DNA of 64,000 nucleotides from Microbacterium sp. T2.11-28 (GTDB taxonomy: Bacteria > Actinomycetota > Actinomycetes > Actinomycetales > Microbacteriaceae), in assembly GCF_950097975.1 (NCBI RefSeq), contig NZ_CATNHF010000028.1, forward strand, positions 243,995-307,994, given 5' to 3'. Below, piece by piece: positions 54,868 to 62,998 of the stretch (position 1 is its first letter; each line of letters opens with the position of its first letter). The position numbers were made by a program, and so were the translations under genes. The notes below the pieces were generated by a model. It was not told the DNA's origin. It did not search any database and worked only from the letters and a program-made list of their open reading frames with translations.

Positions 54868-56084
54868 TGACGACAGCGACACAGGCCCCCGGCGCCCCCG
54901 CGTCCCAGGGCCACATCGACCCTGCGGCGAAACTGGCTGCGGCCAAAGCGGCCGGCACCGCCTTCGTGCCGGTGCAGACCCGTTCCGAGCGGCCGACGTC
55001 GTTCGATCCGGCGGACTTCGGCGCCCCCACCGGCCGTGAGGTCAACTGGAAGCACACGCCGATGGACCTGGTCCAGCCGCTGCTGCGCGACGAGGCCGGC
55101 CCGCACGGCGTGATCTCGGTCGAGGTCACCGCGCCCGACGAGGTCGTGCAGCTCCGCCTCGCGCCGGGGGAGGCCCCGCGCGGCGAGGTGTTCCGACCCG
55201 AGGACATCGCCAGCGCGATCGCGTGGACGCAGGAGGCCGACGCGCCGCTCATCCGCATCCCGGCCGGGGTCGAGCTGACCGAGCCCGTGGTCGTGCGCCT
55301 CACCGGCACCGGCGGCCTCGCGCACGCGCACGTCGTGATCGAGGCGGAGGCGGGTGCCCGCGGCACGGTCGTGCTCCGGCACGAGGGCACCGCTCAGCAG
55401 GCGCAGAACGTCGAGATCATCGCCCGCGACGGCTCGGCGCTCACCGTCATCAGCGTGCAGCGCTGGGACGACGACGCCGTCCACCTCGCCTCCCATCAGG
55501 CGCGCGTGGACCGCGACGCCACGCTCACCCACATGGTCGTCACCCTCGGCGGCAAGGTCGTCCGCGTCAACCCGTCCGTCGAGCTCGCCGGCGCCGGCGC
55601 CGACGGCAAGCTGTACGGTCTCTCCTTCGCCGACGCCGGGCAGCACTTCGAGAGCCAGGTCTACCTCCACCACAAGGGGCCCCAGACCGTCGGCGACGTC
55701 CTGTACAAGGGCGCGCTGCAGGGCGCGGGCGCCCGGAGCGTGTGGATCGGCGACGTGCTCATCGGACCCGACGCCGTGGGCACGGACTCCTACGAGGCCA
55801 ACCGCAACCTCGTCCTCACCGACGGTGCGCGGGCGGACTCGATCCCGAACCTCGAGATCCAGACCGGCGACATCCGGGGAGCGGGCCACGCGAGCGCCAC
55901 CGGCCGGTTCGACGACGAGCAGCTGTTCTACCTGCAGGCCCGCGGCATCGCGGAGGACGAGGCGCGTCGCCTGGTCGTGCTCGGCTTCCTGACCGAGATC
56001 GTGCAGAAGACCGGCATCCCCGCCCTCGAGGACGAGCTCATCGCCGCCATCGAGGCCGAACTGGCCGAGGGAGCGCAGGCATGA
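54867..56084 (+). CDS. sufD: Fe-S cluster assembly protein SufD
   Basis: 405-residue partner of SufB in the SufBC2D scaffold. The C-terminal beta-helix region has ASHQARVDRDATLTHMVVTLGGKVVRVNPSVEL and the helical end FDDEQLFYLQARGIAEDEARRLVVLGFLTEI, both typical. The N-terminal 60 residues are Ala/Pro-rich and variable. ATG at 54867 shares a base with the sufB stop; its stop overlaps the Rieske gene's start by four bases, so the four genes are tightly coupled. Confidence 0.95.
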   Translation: MTTATQAPGAPASQGHIDPAAKLAAAKAAGTAFVPVQTRSERPTSFDPADFGAPTGREVNWKHTPMDLVQPLLRDEAGPHGVISVEVTAPDEVVQLRLAPGEAPRGEVFRPEDIASAIAWTQEADAPLIRIPAGVELTEPVVVRLTGTGGLAHAHVVIEAEAGARGTVVLRHEGTAQQAQNVEIIARDGSALTVISVQRWDDDAVHLASHQARVDRDATLTHMVVTLGGKVVRVNPSVELAGAGADGKLYGLSFADAGQHFESQVYLHHKGPQTVGDVLYKGALQGAGARSVWIGDVLIGPDAVGTDSYEANRNLVLTDGARADSIPNLEIQTGDIRGAGHASATGRFDDEQLFYLQARGIAEDEARRLVVLGFLTEIVQKTGIPALEDELIAAIEAELAEGAQA

Positions 56085-56410
56085 CCGCCCAGAAGGTGCT
56101 GAACCTCAGCGACCTCGAGCAGGACACCGCCGTGCGCGTGGAGGTGGACGGCGTGCCGATGGCGGTCGTCCTCGACGCCAACGGCGAGGTGCACGCCATC
56201 GGCGACACGTGCACGCACGGCGACATCTCGCTGTCCGACGGCTTCGTCGAGGGCGAGACCCTCGAATGCTGGGCGCACGGCTCGGCGTTCTCCCTGCGGA
56301 CCGGCCGTCCCCTCAACCTTCCGGCGTACGAGCCGGTGCCCGTCTACGACGTGACGATCGACGGCGATGACATCCTCATCGACCCGGCCGTCACCAAAGA
56401 AGTGAACTGA
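56081..56410 (+). CDS. Rieske-type ferredoxin in the suf operon
   Basis: 109-residue single-domain Rieske [2Fe-2S] protein. The cluster motifs are CTHGDISLSDG (Cys, His) and CWAHGSAFSLRTG (Cys, His). It lacks a membrane anchor and resembles the non-haem-iron ferredoxins of dioxygenase systems. Its place between sufD and sufC is common in actinobacteria and suggests that it helps cluster assembly as an electron donor or is itself a client; this is inference. ATG overlaps the sufD stop (ATGA). Confidence 0.92.
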   Translation: MTAQKVLNLSDLEQDTAVRVEVDGVPMAVVLDANGEVHAIGDTCTHGDISLSDGFVEGETLECWAHGSAFSLRTGRPLNLPAYEPVPVYDVTIDGDDILIDPAVTKEVN

Positions 56411-56424
56411 AGAAGGAACCTGAC

Positions 56425-57210
56425 ATGGCTGTTCTCGAGATCCGCGACCTCCACGTGACGGTCGAGACCGACGCCGGCACGACTCCGATCCTCAACGGCG
56501 TGACCCTCACGGTGCGCACCGGCGAGACCCACGCGATCATGGGCCCGAACGGCTCGGGCAAGTCGACCCTCGCCTACACGATCGCCGGTCACCCGAAGTA
56601 CACCGTCACCTCGGGCTCGATCACCCTCGACGGCGAGGACGTCCTCGCGATGTCCGTCGACGAGCGCGCCCGCGCCGGGCTGTTCCTCGCGATGCAGTAC
56701 CCGGTCGAGATTCCCGGCGTCACCGTCACCAACTTCCTGCGCACCGCCAAGACGGCGATCGACGGCGAGGCGCCCGCGATCCGCACCTGGACCAAGGACG
56801 TCAAGGGCGCGATGAAGAATCTGCGCATGGACCCGAAGTTCGCCCAGCGCAACGTGAACGAGGGATTCTCGGGCGGCGAGAAGAAGCGTCACGAGATCCT
56901 CCAGCTCGAACTGCTGCGCCCCGCGATCGCCGTGCTCGATGAGACCGACTCGGGCCTCGACGTCGACGCGCTCAAGATCGTCTCCGAGGGCGTGAACCGC
57001 GCGAAGGGCGAGACCAACCTCGGCGTGCTGCTCATCACCCACTACACGCGTATCCTCCGCTACATCACGCCCGACTACGTCCACGTGATGGTCAAGGGCC
57101 GTATCGCCGAGGAGGGCGGGCCCGAGCTCGCCGAGCGCCTCGAGGACGAGGGCTACGACCGCTACCTCGACGCGGATTCCACCGAGCCGGCCGACGCCGT
57201 CGAGGCTTAG
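56425..57210 (+). CDS. sufC: Fe-S cluster assembly ATPase SufC
   Basis: 261-residue ABC-type ATPase of the SUF scaffold. Walker A is IMGPNGSGKSTLAYTI near residue 40; the signature is FSGGEKKRHEILQLEL and Walker B AIAVLDETDSGLDVDALK, as in SufC; the Q-loop region is GLFLAMQYPVEIPGV. It is soluble and lacks a permease partner, in line with its role with SufB and SufD. ATG at 56425 has GAAGGAAC upstream, 14 bases after the ferredoxin stop. Confidence 0.97.
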   Translation: MAVLEIRDLHVTVETDAGTTPILNGVTLTVRTGETHAIMGPNGSGKSTLAYTIAGHPKYTVTSGSITLDGEDVLAMSVDERARAGLFLAMQYPVEIPGVTVTNFLRTAKTAIDGEAPAIRTWTKDVKGAMKNLRMDPKFAQRNVNEGFSGGEKKRHEILQLELLRPAIAVLDETDSGLDVDALKIVSEGVNRAKGETNLGVLLITHYTRILRYITPDYVHVMVKGRIAEEGGPELAERLEDEGYDRYLDADSTEPADAVEA

Positions 57211-57219
57211 GATCGACGC

Positions 57220-57549
57220 ATGACCGCCACGCTCAGCCCGGAGAAGAACGACGAGGTCACCGAGGCGCTCAAGGACGTCATGGATCCCGAGCTCGGGATC
57301 AACGTCGTCGACCTGGGCCTCATCTACGACCTCAGCTGGGACGACGAGAACGACGCGCTCGTCATCCACATGACGCTGACGTCGGCCGGATGCCCGCTCA
57401 CCGATGTGCTCGAGGAGCAGACCGCGCAGGCGCTCGACAACGTCGTGGACCGGTTCCGCATCAACTGGGTCTGGATGCCGCCGTGGGGTCCGGAGCGCAT
57501 CACCGACGACGGACGCGACATGATGCGCGCGCTCGGCTTCGCCATCTGA
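57220..57549 (+). CDS. sufT: Metal-sulfur cluster assembly factor (SufT, DUF59)
   Basis: 109-residue DUF59 protein that helps iron-sulfur maturation in many bacteria. The family signature is KDVMDPELGINVVDLGLIYDL near residue 25 and the conserved Cys is in LTSAGCPLTDVLEEQT. It ends in PPWGPERITDDGRDMMRALGFAI, typical for the group. It lies 9 bases after sufC and is the last gene of the operon. SufS and SufU, which often come between sufC and sufT, are not present here. Confidence 0.94.
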   Translation: MTATLSPEKNDEVTEALKDVMDPELGINVVDLGLIYDLSWDDENDALVIHMTLTSAGCPLTDVLEEQTAQALDNVVDRFRINWVWMPPWGPERITDDGRDMMRALGFAI

Positions 57550-57599
57550 CCGGGCAGACGCGGGGCGTCACGGACGGCCGGAGCCTTCGACACCGCCGA

Positions 57600-57605
57600 T
57601 AGGGT
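57600..57605 (+). promoter_or_regulatory. -10 element of the PatB-like gene
   Basis: TAGGGT in CCGATAGGGTCG ends 6 bases before the GTG at 57612, so the message is probably leaderless, and this gene need not belong to the suf transcript. Confidence 0.4.
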
Positions 57606-57611
57606 CGAGGG

Positions 57612-58805
57612 GTGAACGCCGTCCCGTCCTCCGCCCCATCGTCCGTCGTCGTGGAGCCGCTGGCTCCGCTTCCGCTGGAGACGCTGCGTCGCCGGACGAG
57701 CACCAAGTGGCGCTCGTACGGCGAGGACGTCATCCCGATGTTCGTGGCCGAGACCGACTTCGCCCTCGCCGAGCCCATCACCGCCGCACTGCAGCAGGCG
57801 GTCGCCCTCGGGGACACCGGCTACACCTCGCCCGACCCCGGCATCCGCGGCGCCTTCGCCGGCTACGCGGCGCGCCGGTGGCAGTGGCAGGTCGACCCGA
57901 CGCGGGTGCGGACGACGGGCGACGTCATGATGGGCGTGGTCGAGCTGCTGCGCGCGACGATCCGGCCGGGCGACCGCGTCATCATCGCGCCGCCCGTGTA
58001 CCCGCCGTTCTCGATGTGCATCCCCGAGGCGGGCGGAGTGGTCGAGGAGGTGCCGCTCGTCGACGACGGTGACGGCTGGTCGCTCGACCTCGACGGCATC
58101 GCCGCATCGCTGGCAGGCGGTGCGCGCGCCGTGCTCCTGTGCAACCCTCACAACCCGACGGGCACGGTCCATACCCGCGAGAGCCTGGCGCGGCTGGCCG
58201 ACATCGCGCGCGAGCACGACGCGGTCGTGATCAGCGACGAGATCCATGCGCCCCTCGTCCACGACGGCCCGTTCACGCCGTTCCTCGCCGCCTCGGACGC
58301 GGCGGCAGAGGTGGGCTATGCGGTCACGAGCGCGTCGAAGGCGTACAACCTCGCCGGCCTCAAATGCGCGGTCATGGTCACCGCCTCGGACCGCACCTCG
58401 CGGGTCCTGAGGGGCCTGTGGCCCGAGGTCGAGTGGCGGACGGGTCTGTTCGGCGCGATCGCCGGCGTGGCCGCGTTCAGCGAGGAGTCCGACACCTGGC
58501 TCGCCCGGCTGAACGCGACCCTGGACGGCAACCGCCGGCTGCTCGCCGACCTCCTGACCGAGCATCTCCCGCTCGCCCGCTACCGCCTCCCCGCCGCCGG
58601 GTACCTCGCCTGGATCGACGTGTCCGCGTACGGGTGGGGTGAGGACCCGGCGCGGCGCATCCTCGCCGAGGCCAAGGTCGCCCTGCATCATGGGCCGCTG
58701 TTCGGCACGCAGGGCGTCGGTCACGTCCGGCTGAACTTCGGCTGCTCCGCTGAGATCCTCGAGACCGCGGTCACGCGCATCGGAGCCCTCGCGGCGTCAT
58801 CGTGA
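57612..58805 (+). CDS. PLP-dependent aminotransferase / C-S lyase (MalY/PatB type)
   Basis: 397-residue fold-type I PLP enzyme. It starts with RRRTSTKWRSYGEDVIPMFVAETDF, the N-terminal pattern of MalY/PatB proteins (cystathionine beta-lyase-like). The cofactor Lys is in TSASKAYNLAGLKCA, the conserved Asp/Tyr area is VISDEIHAPLVHDG, and LLCNPHNPTGTVH is typical. Such enzymes release thiol, ammonia and pyruvate from cystathionine or cysteine conjugates, though some act as aminotransferases. GTG at 57612. The next gene, an MFS transporter, overlaps by four bases, so the two probably work together. Confidence 0.9.
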   Translation: MNAVPSSAPSSVVVEPLAPLPLETLRRRTSTKWRSYGEDVIPMFVAETDFALAEPITAALQQAVALGDTGYTSPDPGIRGAFAGYAARRWQWQVDPTRVRTTGDVMMGVVELLRATIRPGDRVIIAPPVYPPFSMCIPEAGGVVEEVPLVDDGDGWSLDLDGIAASLAGGARAVLLCNPHNPTGTVHTRESLARLADIAREHDAVVISDEIHAPLVHDGPFTPFLAASDAAAEVGYAVTSASKAYNLAGLKCAVMVTASDRTSRVLRGLWPEVEWRTGLFGAIAGVAAFSEESDTWLARLNATLDGNRRLLADLLTEHLPLARYRLPAAGYLAWIDVSAYGWGEDPARRILAEAKVALHHGPLFGTQGVGHVRLNFGCSAEILETAVTRIGALAASS

Positions 58806-60172
58806 GTGCGCCGACGAGCGGCGCCGAGCGGATCTGGGATCCGCGCTACGCCTGGGTGACCGCCGGCGCGGTCGCGATGATCTTCCTCGCGGCGACCCAG
58901 GCGCTCGCGGTGACCACCGTGATGCCCGTCGTGAGTGCGGACCTGGACGGCGCAGGGCTCTACGCGGTCGCCTTCGCCGGAACGCTGGCGACGAGCGTCA
59001 TCGGGATGGTCGCGGTCGGTGCATGGTGTGATCGGACCGACCCGGTGCTGCCGCTGGCCACCTCCGTCGCACTCTTCATCGTGGGTCTCGTCGTCGCCGG
59101 CGCGGCCGCCGACATGGGCGTGCTGGTCGTCGGCAGGCTGGTGCAGGGTCTCGGCACCGGCGGACAGACCGTCGCCCTCTACGTCGTGGTCGCGCGCGTG
59201 TACCCGGCTGCGCTCCACGGGCGCGTGTTCGCGGCGTTCTCCGCCGCGTGGGTCGTGCCCTCCATCGTCGGCCCGGTGCTGGCGGGCGCGATCGCGGACT
59301 ATCTGCACTGGCGGTGGGTGTTCCTGGGCGTGGCGCTGCTCACCGGGGCGGCCTTCACGCTCGTCTACCTGCGGCTGCGCGGTCTTCCGCTGCGGACGGA
59401 GAGCCCGTCGACGGCACCCGTCGCGCGCCGCCTGGTCTGGGCGGTTCTGGTCGCGACGGGCGCGCTCGGACTCAGCCTGGCGGGCGAGGCCGGCCCCTGG
59501 GCCCCCGCGGTGATCGCGGCCGCTCTCGTCCTCATCGTCGTGGCGGCGCGGCCGCTCCTGCCCGAGGGGACCCTGCGTGCGGCGCGGGGCCTGCCGAGCG
59601 TCATCCTCATGCGCGGGCTGATCGCCGGCGCCCTGTTCGGTGCCGAGATCTACGTGCCCTACCTGCTCATCGACGGCTACGGCTTCTCCTCGACGTGGGC
59701 GGGGCTCGGCCTCACGGCGGCCGCCCTCCTGTGGGCGGCGGGCGCCGAGGTGCAGGGTCGCTACGGCGATCGGCTCGGGAGCACCCGCATCACAATGATC
59801 GGGACCGCGCAGCTCGCGGCCGCGACCCTGATCGCCGCGGCGACCGCGGCGTTCGCGCTGCCGGCTGCGGTCGTCATCGCCGGGTGGGCTCTGGCCGGCG
59901 GCGGCATGGGTCTCATGTATCCGCGGCTGACGGTGCTCACCCTGGCGTACTCGACGCCGCGCGACCAGGGGTTCAACTCGTCCGCCCTGTCGATCTCGGA
60001 CTCGGTGGGCGCGTCGGCGGCGATCGCGGCGATGGGGCTCACGTTCGTCGCGCTGACCGGCACCGGCGCCGCCTTCCCGGTGGTGTTCCTGCTCGCGACG
60101 GCGCTGTCGCTCCTCGCTCTCGTGCCGGGGCTCCGGCTGGGCCGCGCGGACCGGCCCGACGCTGACGCGTGA
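58802..60172 (+). CDS. MFS transporter
   Basis: 456-residue transporter with about 14 membrane segments, related to the DHA2-type drug/proton antiporters. The N-terminal half has WCDRTDPVLPLATS (loop 2-3 region) and VGRLVQGLGTGGQTVALYVVVARVYP (helix 4-5 motif). Substrate unknown. GTG at 58802 overlaps the stop of the PatB-like gene (GTGA), so an exported or imported substrate linked to that enzyme is possible. It ends 3 bases from the convergent siderophore-interacting gene. Confidence 0.9.
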   Translation: MSAPTSGAERIWDPRYAWVTAGAVAMIFLAATQALAVTTVMPVVSADLDGAGLYAVAFAGTLATSVIGMVAVGAWCDRTDPVLPLATSVALFIVGLVVAGAAADMGVLVVGRLVQGLGTGGQTVALYVVVARVYPAALHGRVFAAFSAAWVVPSIVGPVLAGAIADYLHWRWVFLGVALLTGAAFTLVYLRLRGLPLRTESPSTAPVARRLVWAVLVATGALGLSLAGEAGPWAPAVIAAALVLIVVAARPLLPEGTLRAARGLPSVILMRGLIAGALFGAEIYVPYLLIDGYGFSSTWAGLGLTAAALLWAAGAEVQGRYGDRLGSTRITMIGTAQLAAATLIAAATAAFALPAAVVIAGWALAGGGMGLMYPRLTVLTLAYSTPRDQGFNSSALSISDSVGASAAIAAMGLTFVALTGTGAAFPVVFLLATALSLLALVPGLRLGRADRPDADA

Positions 60173-60175
60173 CGG

Positions 60176-61084
60176 TCAGTTCTCCGCGCGGCCGAGCCTC
60201 CAGTAGCCCATGAAGGCGATCGCACGCCGGTCGACGCCGACCTCGGTGACGAGGTGGCGGCGGAGCGCCTTGATCGCGCCGGCCTCTCCCGCCATCCACG
60301 AGTAGAGCGGTGCGCTCTTGAGCGCGGCGCCGCCCTTGGCGGTGCGAGGGACCTCCCACAGGATCTCCCGGTCGATGTCGATCTCCTCGACGGCGGCCCC
60401 CGTCCCCGCCGGAGCGAGCGCGGCCGCGGCCGCCTGCACGGCCGGGACGAGATGATCGTGGCGGGCGGCCTCGTCGCGACGGGCGGCGGCCTCGATGCGG
60501 AACCCGGGATGGGCGGGAAGGTAGGCGAGGTCGTCCGGATGGGGGACCTCCAGCACGACCACGCCGCGCGCCTCGGGGGGAAGCTGCTCGAGGATCACGG
60601 CGATCGCCGGGGCGGCGGTCTCGTCGCCGGCGAGCAGGATGGCGTCGGAGCGCTTCGGAGGGACGAAGTCGATGCCGAAGCTGACGTCGCCGTGCGAGGT
60701 GGTCGGCGCGAGGATGAGCACCTCGTCGCCGACGCGCGCCTGGGCGATCCAGGCCGACGCGGGGCCGACGACGTCGTGGGCGACCATGTCCACGTCGACC
60801 TCCCGCTGCTCCCGGCGCACGGCACGCGTCGTGTAGGTGCGGAACGGCAGCCGGGTCGACTCGTCCTGCTGGCGCCACTGCTCGTACCAGTCGTCGCCCG
60901 TGGGCATCGCGTCCAGCGGCGTGCCCGGGGTGGGGAACACGACCTTGATCCGCTGGTCGTAGCCGGGATCGCCGTAGAACTCGAGATCGTCCCCCACGAA
61001 GGTGAAGCGACGGAAGCTCGGCGTGAGATCGGCGATGGCTCCCACGCGGACGCGGAAGAAGTCGTACGGGTCGGTGCGTGCCAT
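60176..61084 (-). CDS. Siderophore-interacting protein (ferric-siderophore reductase)
   Basis: 302-residue flavin reductase of the SIP/ViuB family, which reduces the iron of imported ferric siderophores and releases it. The FAD-binding motif is PFRTYTTRAVRREQREVDVDMV near residue 75, with GPASAWIAQARVGDEVLI. The NAD(P)H side has LLAGDETAAPAIAVILEQLP and the C-terminal YSWMAGEAGAIKALRRHL typical of the family. ATG at 61084 has AAGGAG upstream. It is last in the uptake operon, 55 bases after the ATPase. Confidence 0.93.
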   Translation of the reverse strand: MARTDPYDFFRVRVGAIADLTPSFRRFTFVGDDLEFYGDPGYDQRIKVVFPTPGTPLDAMPTGDDWYEQWRQQDESTRLPFRTYTTRAVRREQREVDVDMVAHDVVGPASAWIAQARVGDEVLILAPTTSHGDVSFGIDFVPPKRSDAILLAGDETAAPAIAVILEQLPPEARGVVVLEVPHPDDLAYLPAHPGFRIEAAARRDEAARHDHLVPAVQAAAAALAPAGTGAAVEEIDIDREILWEVPRTAKGGAALKSAPLYSWMAGEAGAIKALRRHLVTEVGVDRRAIAFMGYWRLGRAEN

Positions 61085-61139
61085 GTGCGCTCCTTGTGGG
61101 GTCGGCCGGGCGAACCGGTCCGGGGTGAGTCGGTCGGGT

Positions 61140-61949
61140 TCAGCCAGCGGCGGCGACGTGGTGTCGTCCGCGCGGGAGGACGAGGGGGGTGTGCGAGACG
61201 GGGTCGGTGATGACGAGGGAGTCGAGGTCGAAGATCTCGCGCACGAGCTCGGCGTCCACGATGTCGGCGGGCGCGCCGCTGGCGATGAGGCGTCCGCCGC
61301 GCAGCGCGAAGAGGTGATCGGCATACCGCGCGGCCATGTTGATGTCGTGGAGCACCATGACGATGGTCGTGCCGCGCGCGGCGTTCAGATCGGCGAGGAG
61401 GTCCAGCACCTCGACCTGATGCGACACGTCGAGGAAGGTCGTCGGCTCGTCGAGGAGCAGGATGTCGGTCTCCTGGGCGAGCGCCATCGCGATCCAGACC
61501 CGCTGTCGCTGTCCGCCGGAGAGTTCGTCGACCGCCCGGTCGGCGAGGTCGAGGATCCCCGTCGCGGCGAGCGCCTCCGTCACCGCCCGGTCGTCGTCGG
61601 TCGTCCACGAGCGGAAGAGCTTCTGATGCGGGTGGCGGCCGCGGCCCACGAGCTCGGCGACCACGATGCCCTCGGGGGAGACGGGCTGCTGCGGGAGCAG
61701 GCCCAGGGTGCGGGCGAGCTCCTTCGTCGGGATGTCCTCGATCCGCTTGCCGTCGAGCAGGACGGCGCCGGCGCGTGCCGGCAGCAGCCGCGAGATGGTC
61801 TTCAGCAGGGTCGACTTGCCGCACGCGTTGGCGCCGACGATCACGCTGATGCGCCCGGTGGGGATGTCGAGGTCGATCCCGTCGACGATGGTGGCGCCGC
61901 CGTAGCCGGCCACGAGTGCCTCGGTGCGGATGACGTGCTGCGCGTTCAT
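61140..61949 (-). CDS. Siderophore ABC transporter ATP-binding protein (FecE type)
   Basis: 269-residue ATPase of the FecE/FhuC class. Walker A is IVGANACGKSTLLKT near residue 40, the signature LSGGQRQRVWIAMALAQ, Walker B ILLLDEPTTFLD, and H-loop VLHDINMAARYAD; DLDSLVITDPVSHTPLVLP near the end is typical of iron-siderophore ATPases. ATG at 61949 overlaps the end of the second permease gene by four bases (ATGA). It powers both permeases in the operon. Confidence 0.96.
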   Translation of the reverse strand: MNAQHVIRTEALVAGYGGATIVDGIDLDIPTGRISVIVGANACGKSTLLKTISRLLPARAGAVLLDGKRIEDIPTKELARTLGLLPQQPVSPEGIVVAELVGRGRHPHQKLFRSWTTDDDRAVTEALAATGILDLADRAVDELSGGQRQRVWIAMALAQETDILLLDEPTTFLDVSHQVEVLDLLADLNAARGTTIVMVLHDINMAARYADHLFALRGGRLIASGAPADIVDAELVREIFDLDSLVITDPVSHTPLVLPRGRHHVAAAG

Positions 61950-62998
61950 GAGGAGCCTCCGCGTCGGCTGGTTCGGATCAGCAGGTAGATGAGGTAGGGC
62001 GCGCCGAGGATGCCGGTGATGACGCCCACGGGGAACTTCGTGTCGAATGCGAACTGGCCGAGCAGGTCGGCGGCGAGCACGAGGCAGGCGCCGGTGAGGG
62101 CGGCGGGGATGATGACGGGGGACCCCGGGCCGACGATGCGCGCGGCGATCGGACCCGCGAGGAAGGCGACGAACGCGATGGGGCCGGTCGTGGCCGTGGC
62201 GAAGCACGCCAGGGCGACGGCGGCGATCACCAGCAGGACGCGGGTGCGGTCGACGCGGACGCCGAGCGACGTCGCCGACGCGTCGCCCAGCTCGAGAGCC
62301 CGCAGGTCGCGGCCCAGGGCGACGACCAGGGGGACGAGGATCACGACGGCGATCGCGAGGGGCGGGATCTGCTCCATCCGCGTGCCGTTGAGACTGCCGG
62401 CCATCCAGCGCGCGGCGACCGCGACGTCGTACACGTCGGCGCGCACGAGGAGGTAGGCGACGATGGCGTCCAGCATGGCGCCGACGCCGATGCCGATGAG
62501 GATCAGACGGCCGCCGGTGGACTCGCCGCCGCGGGCGGCGACGTAGATCACGACGGCCGTGGCGATCCCCGCCACGAGGGCGAGGGTGACGGTCGCGCCC
62601 CCTCCCCAGCCGAGGACGATGAGGGAGAGGATCGCGGCGGCGCTGGCTCCCGAGGTGATGCCGATGACGTCGGGGCTGGCCAGCGGGTTGCGCAGCATCG
62701 TCTGGAACGTCGCGCCGGCGACGCCGAAGGCGATGCCGGCGAGGAGCGCGGTGAGGGCGCGGGGGATGCGCAGCGTGCCGACGGTGAAGGAGGCGCCGGG
62801 GACGTCCTGACCGAGGATGACGCCGATGACCTCGGCGGGGGAGTAGAGCGTGTTCCCGAGCATCAGCATCGCGCCCGTCAGCACGACAGCGGTGAGGGCG
62901 AGGATCGACAGCGCGATGCGACGCCGGCGCTCGCGGCGGAGGCGGGCGTCGCGCACTCCGGTGAGCTGCGCGGTGGTCGCGACGGGGAGGACCGGCAT
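61946..62998 (-). CDS. FecCD-family siderophore permease, second copy
   Basis: 350-residue permease with about ten helices, of the FecCD/BtuC family. Family motifs are RIPRALTALLAGIAFGVAGATFQTMLRNPLASPDVIGITSGASAAAI and GPIAFVAFLAGPIAARIVG, the ATPase contact region. The C-terminal end is GILGAPYLIYLLIRTSRRG. ATG at 62998 starts inside the stop of the first permease (TGATG, one-base overlap), so the two permeases are translated together and likely form a heterodimer. Confidence 0.95.
   Translation of the reverse strand: MPVLPVATTAQLTGVRDARLRRERRRRIALSILALTAVVLTGAMLMLGNTLYSPAEVIGVILGQDVPGASFTVGTLRIPRALTALLAGIAFGVAGATFQTMLRNPLASPDVIGITSGASAAAILSLIVLGWGGGATVTLALVAGIATAVVIYVAARGGESTGGRLILIGIGVGAMLDAIVAYLLVRADVYDVAVAARWMAGSLNGTRMEQIPPLAIAVVILVPLVVALGRDLRALELGDASATSLGVRVDRTRVLLVIAAVALACFATATTGPIAFVAFLAGPIAARIVGPGSPVIIPAALTGACLVLAADLLGQFAFDTKFPVGVITGILGAPYLIYLLIRTSRRGGSS

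Noticed and set aside
58802..61084. A single iron-related unit of MFS transporter and siderophore-interacting protein
   Set aside because: The two genes converge and the MFS gene is coupled to the PatB-like enzyme instead; a siderophore exporter role is possible but unsupported.
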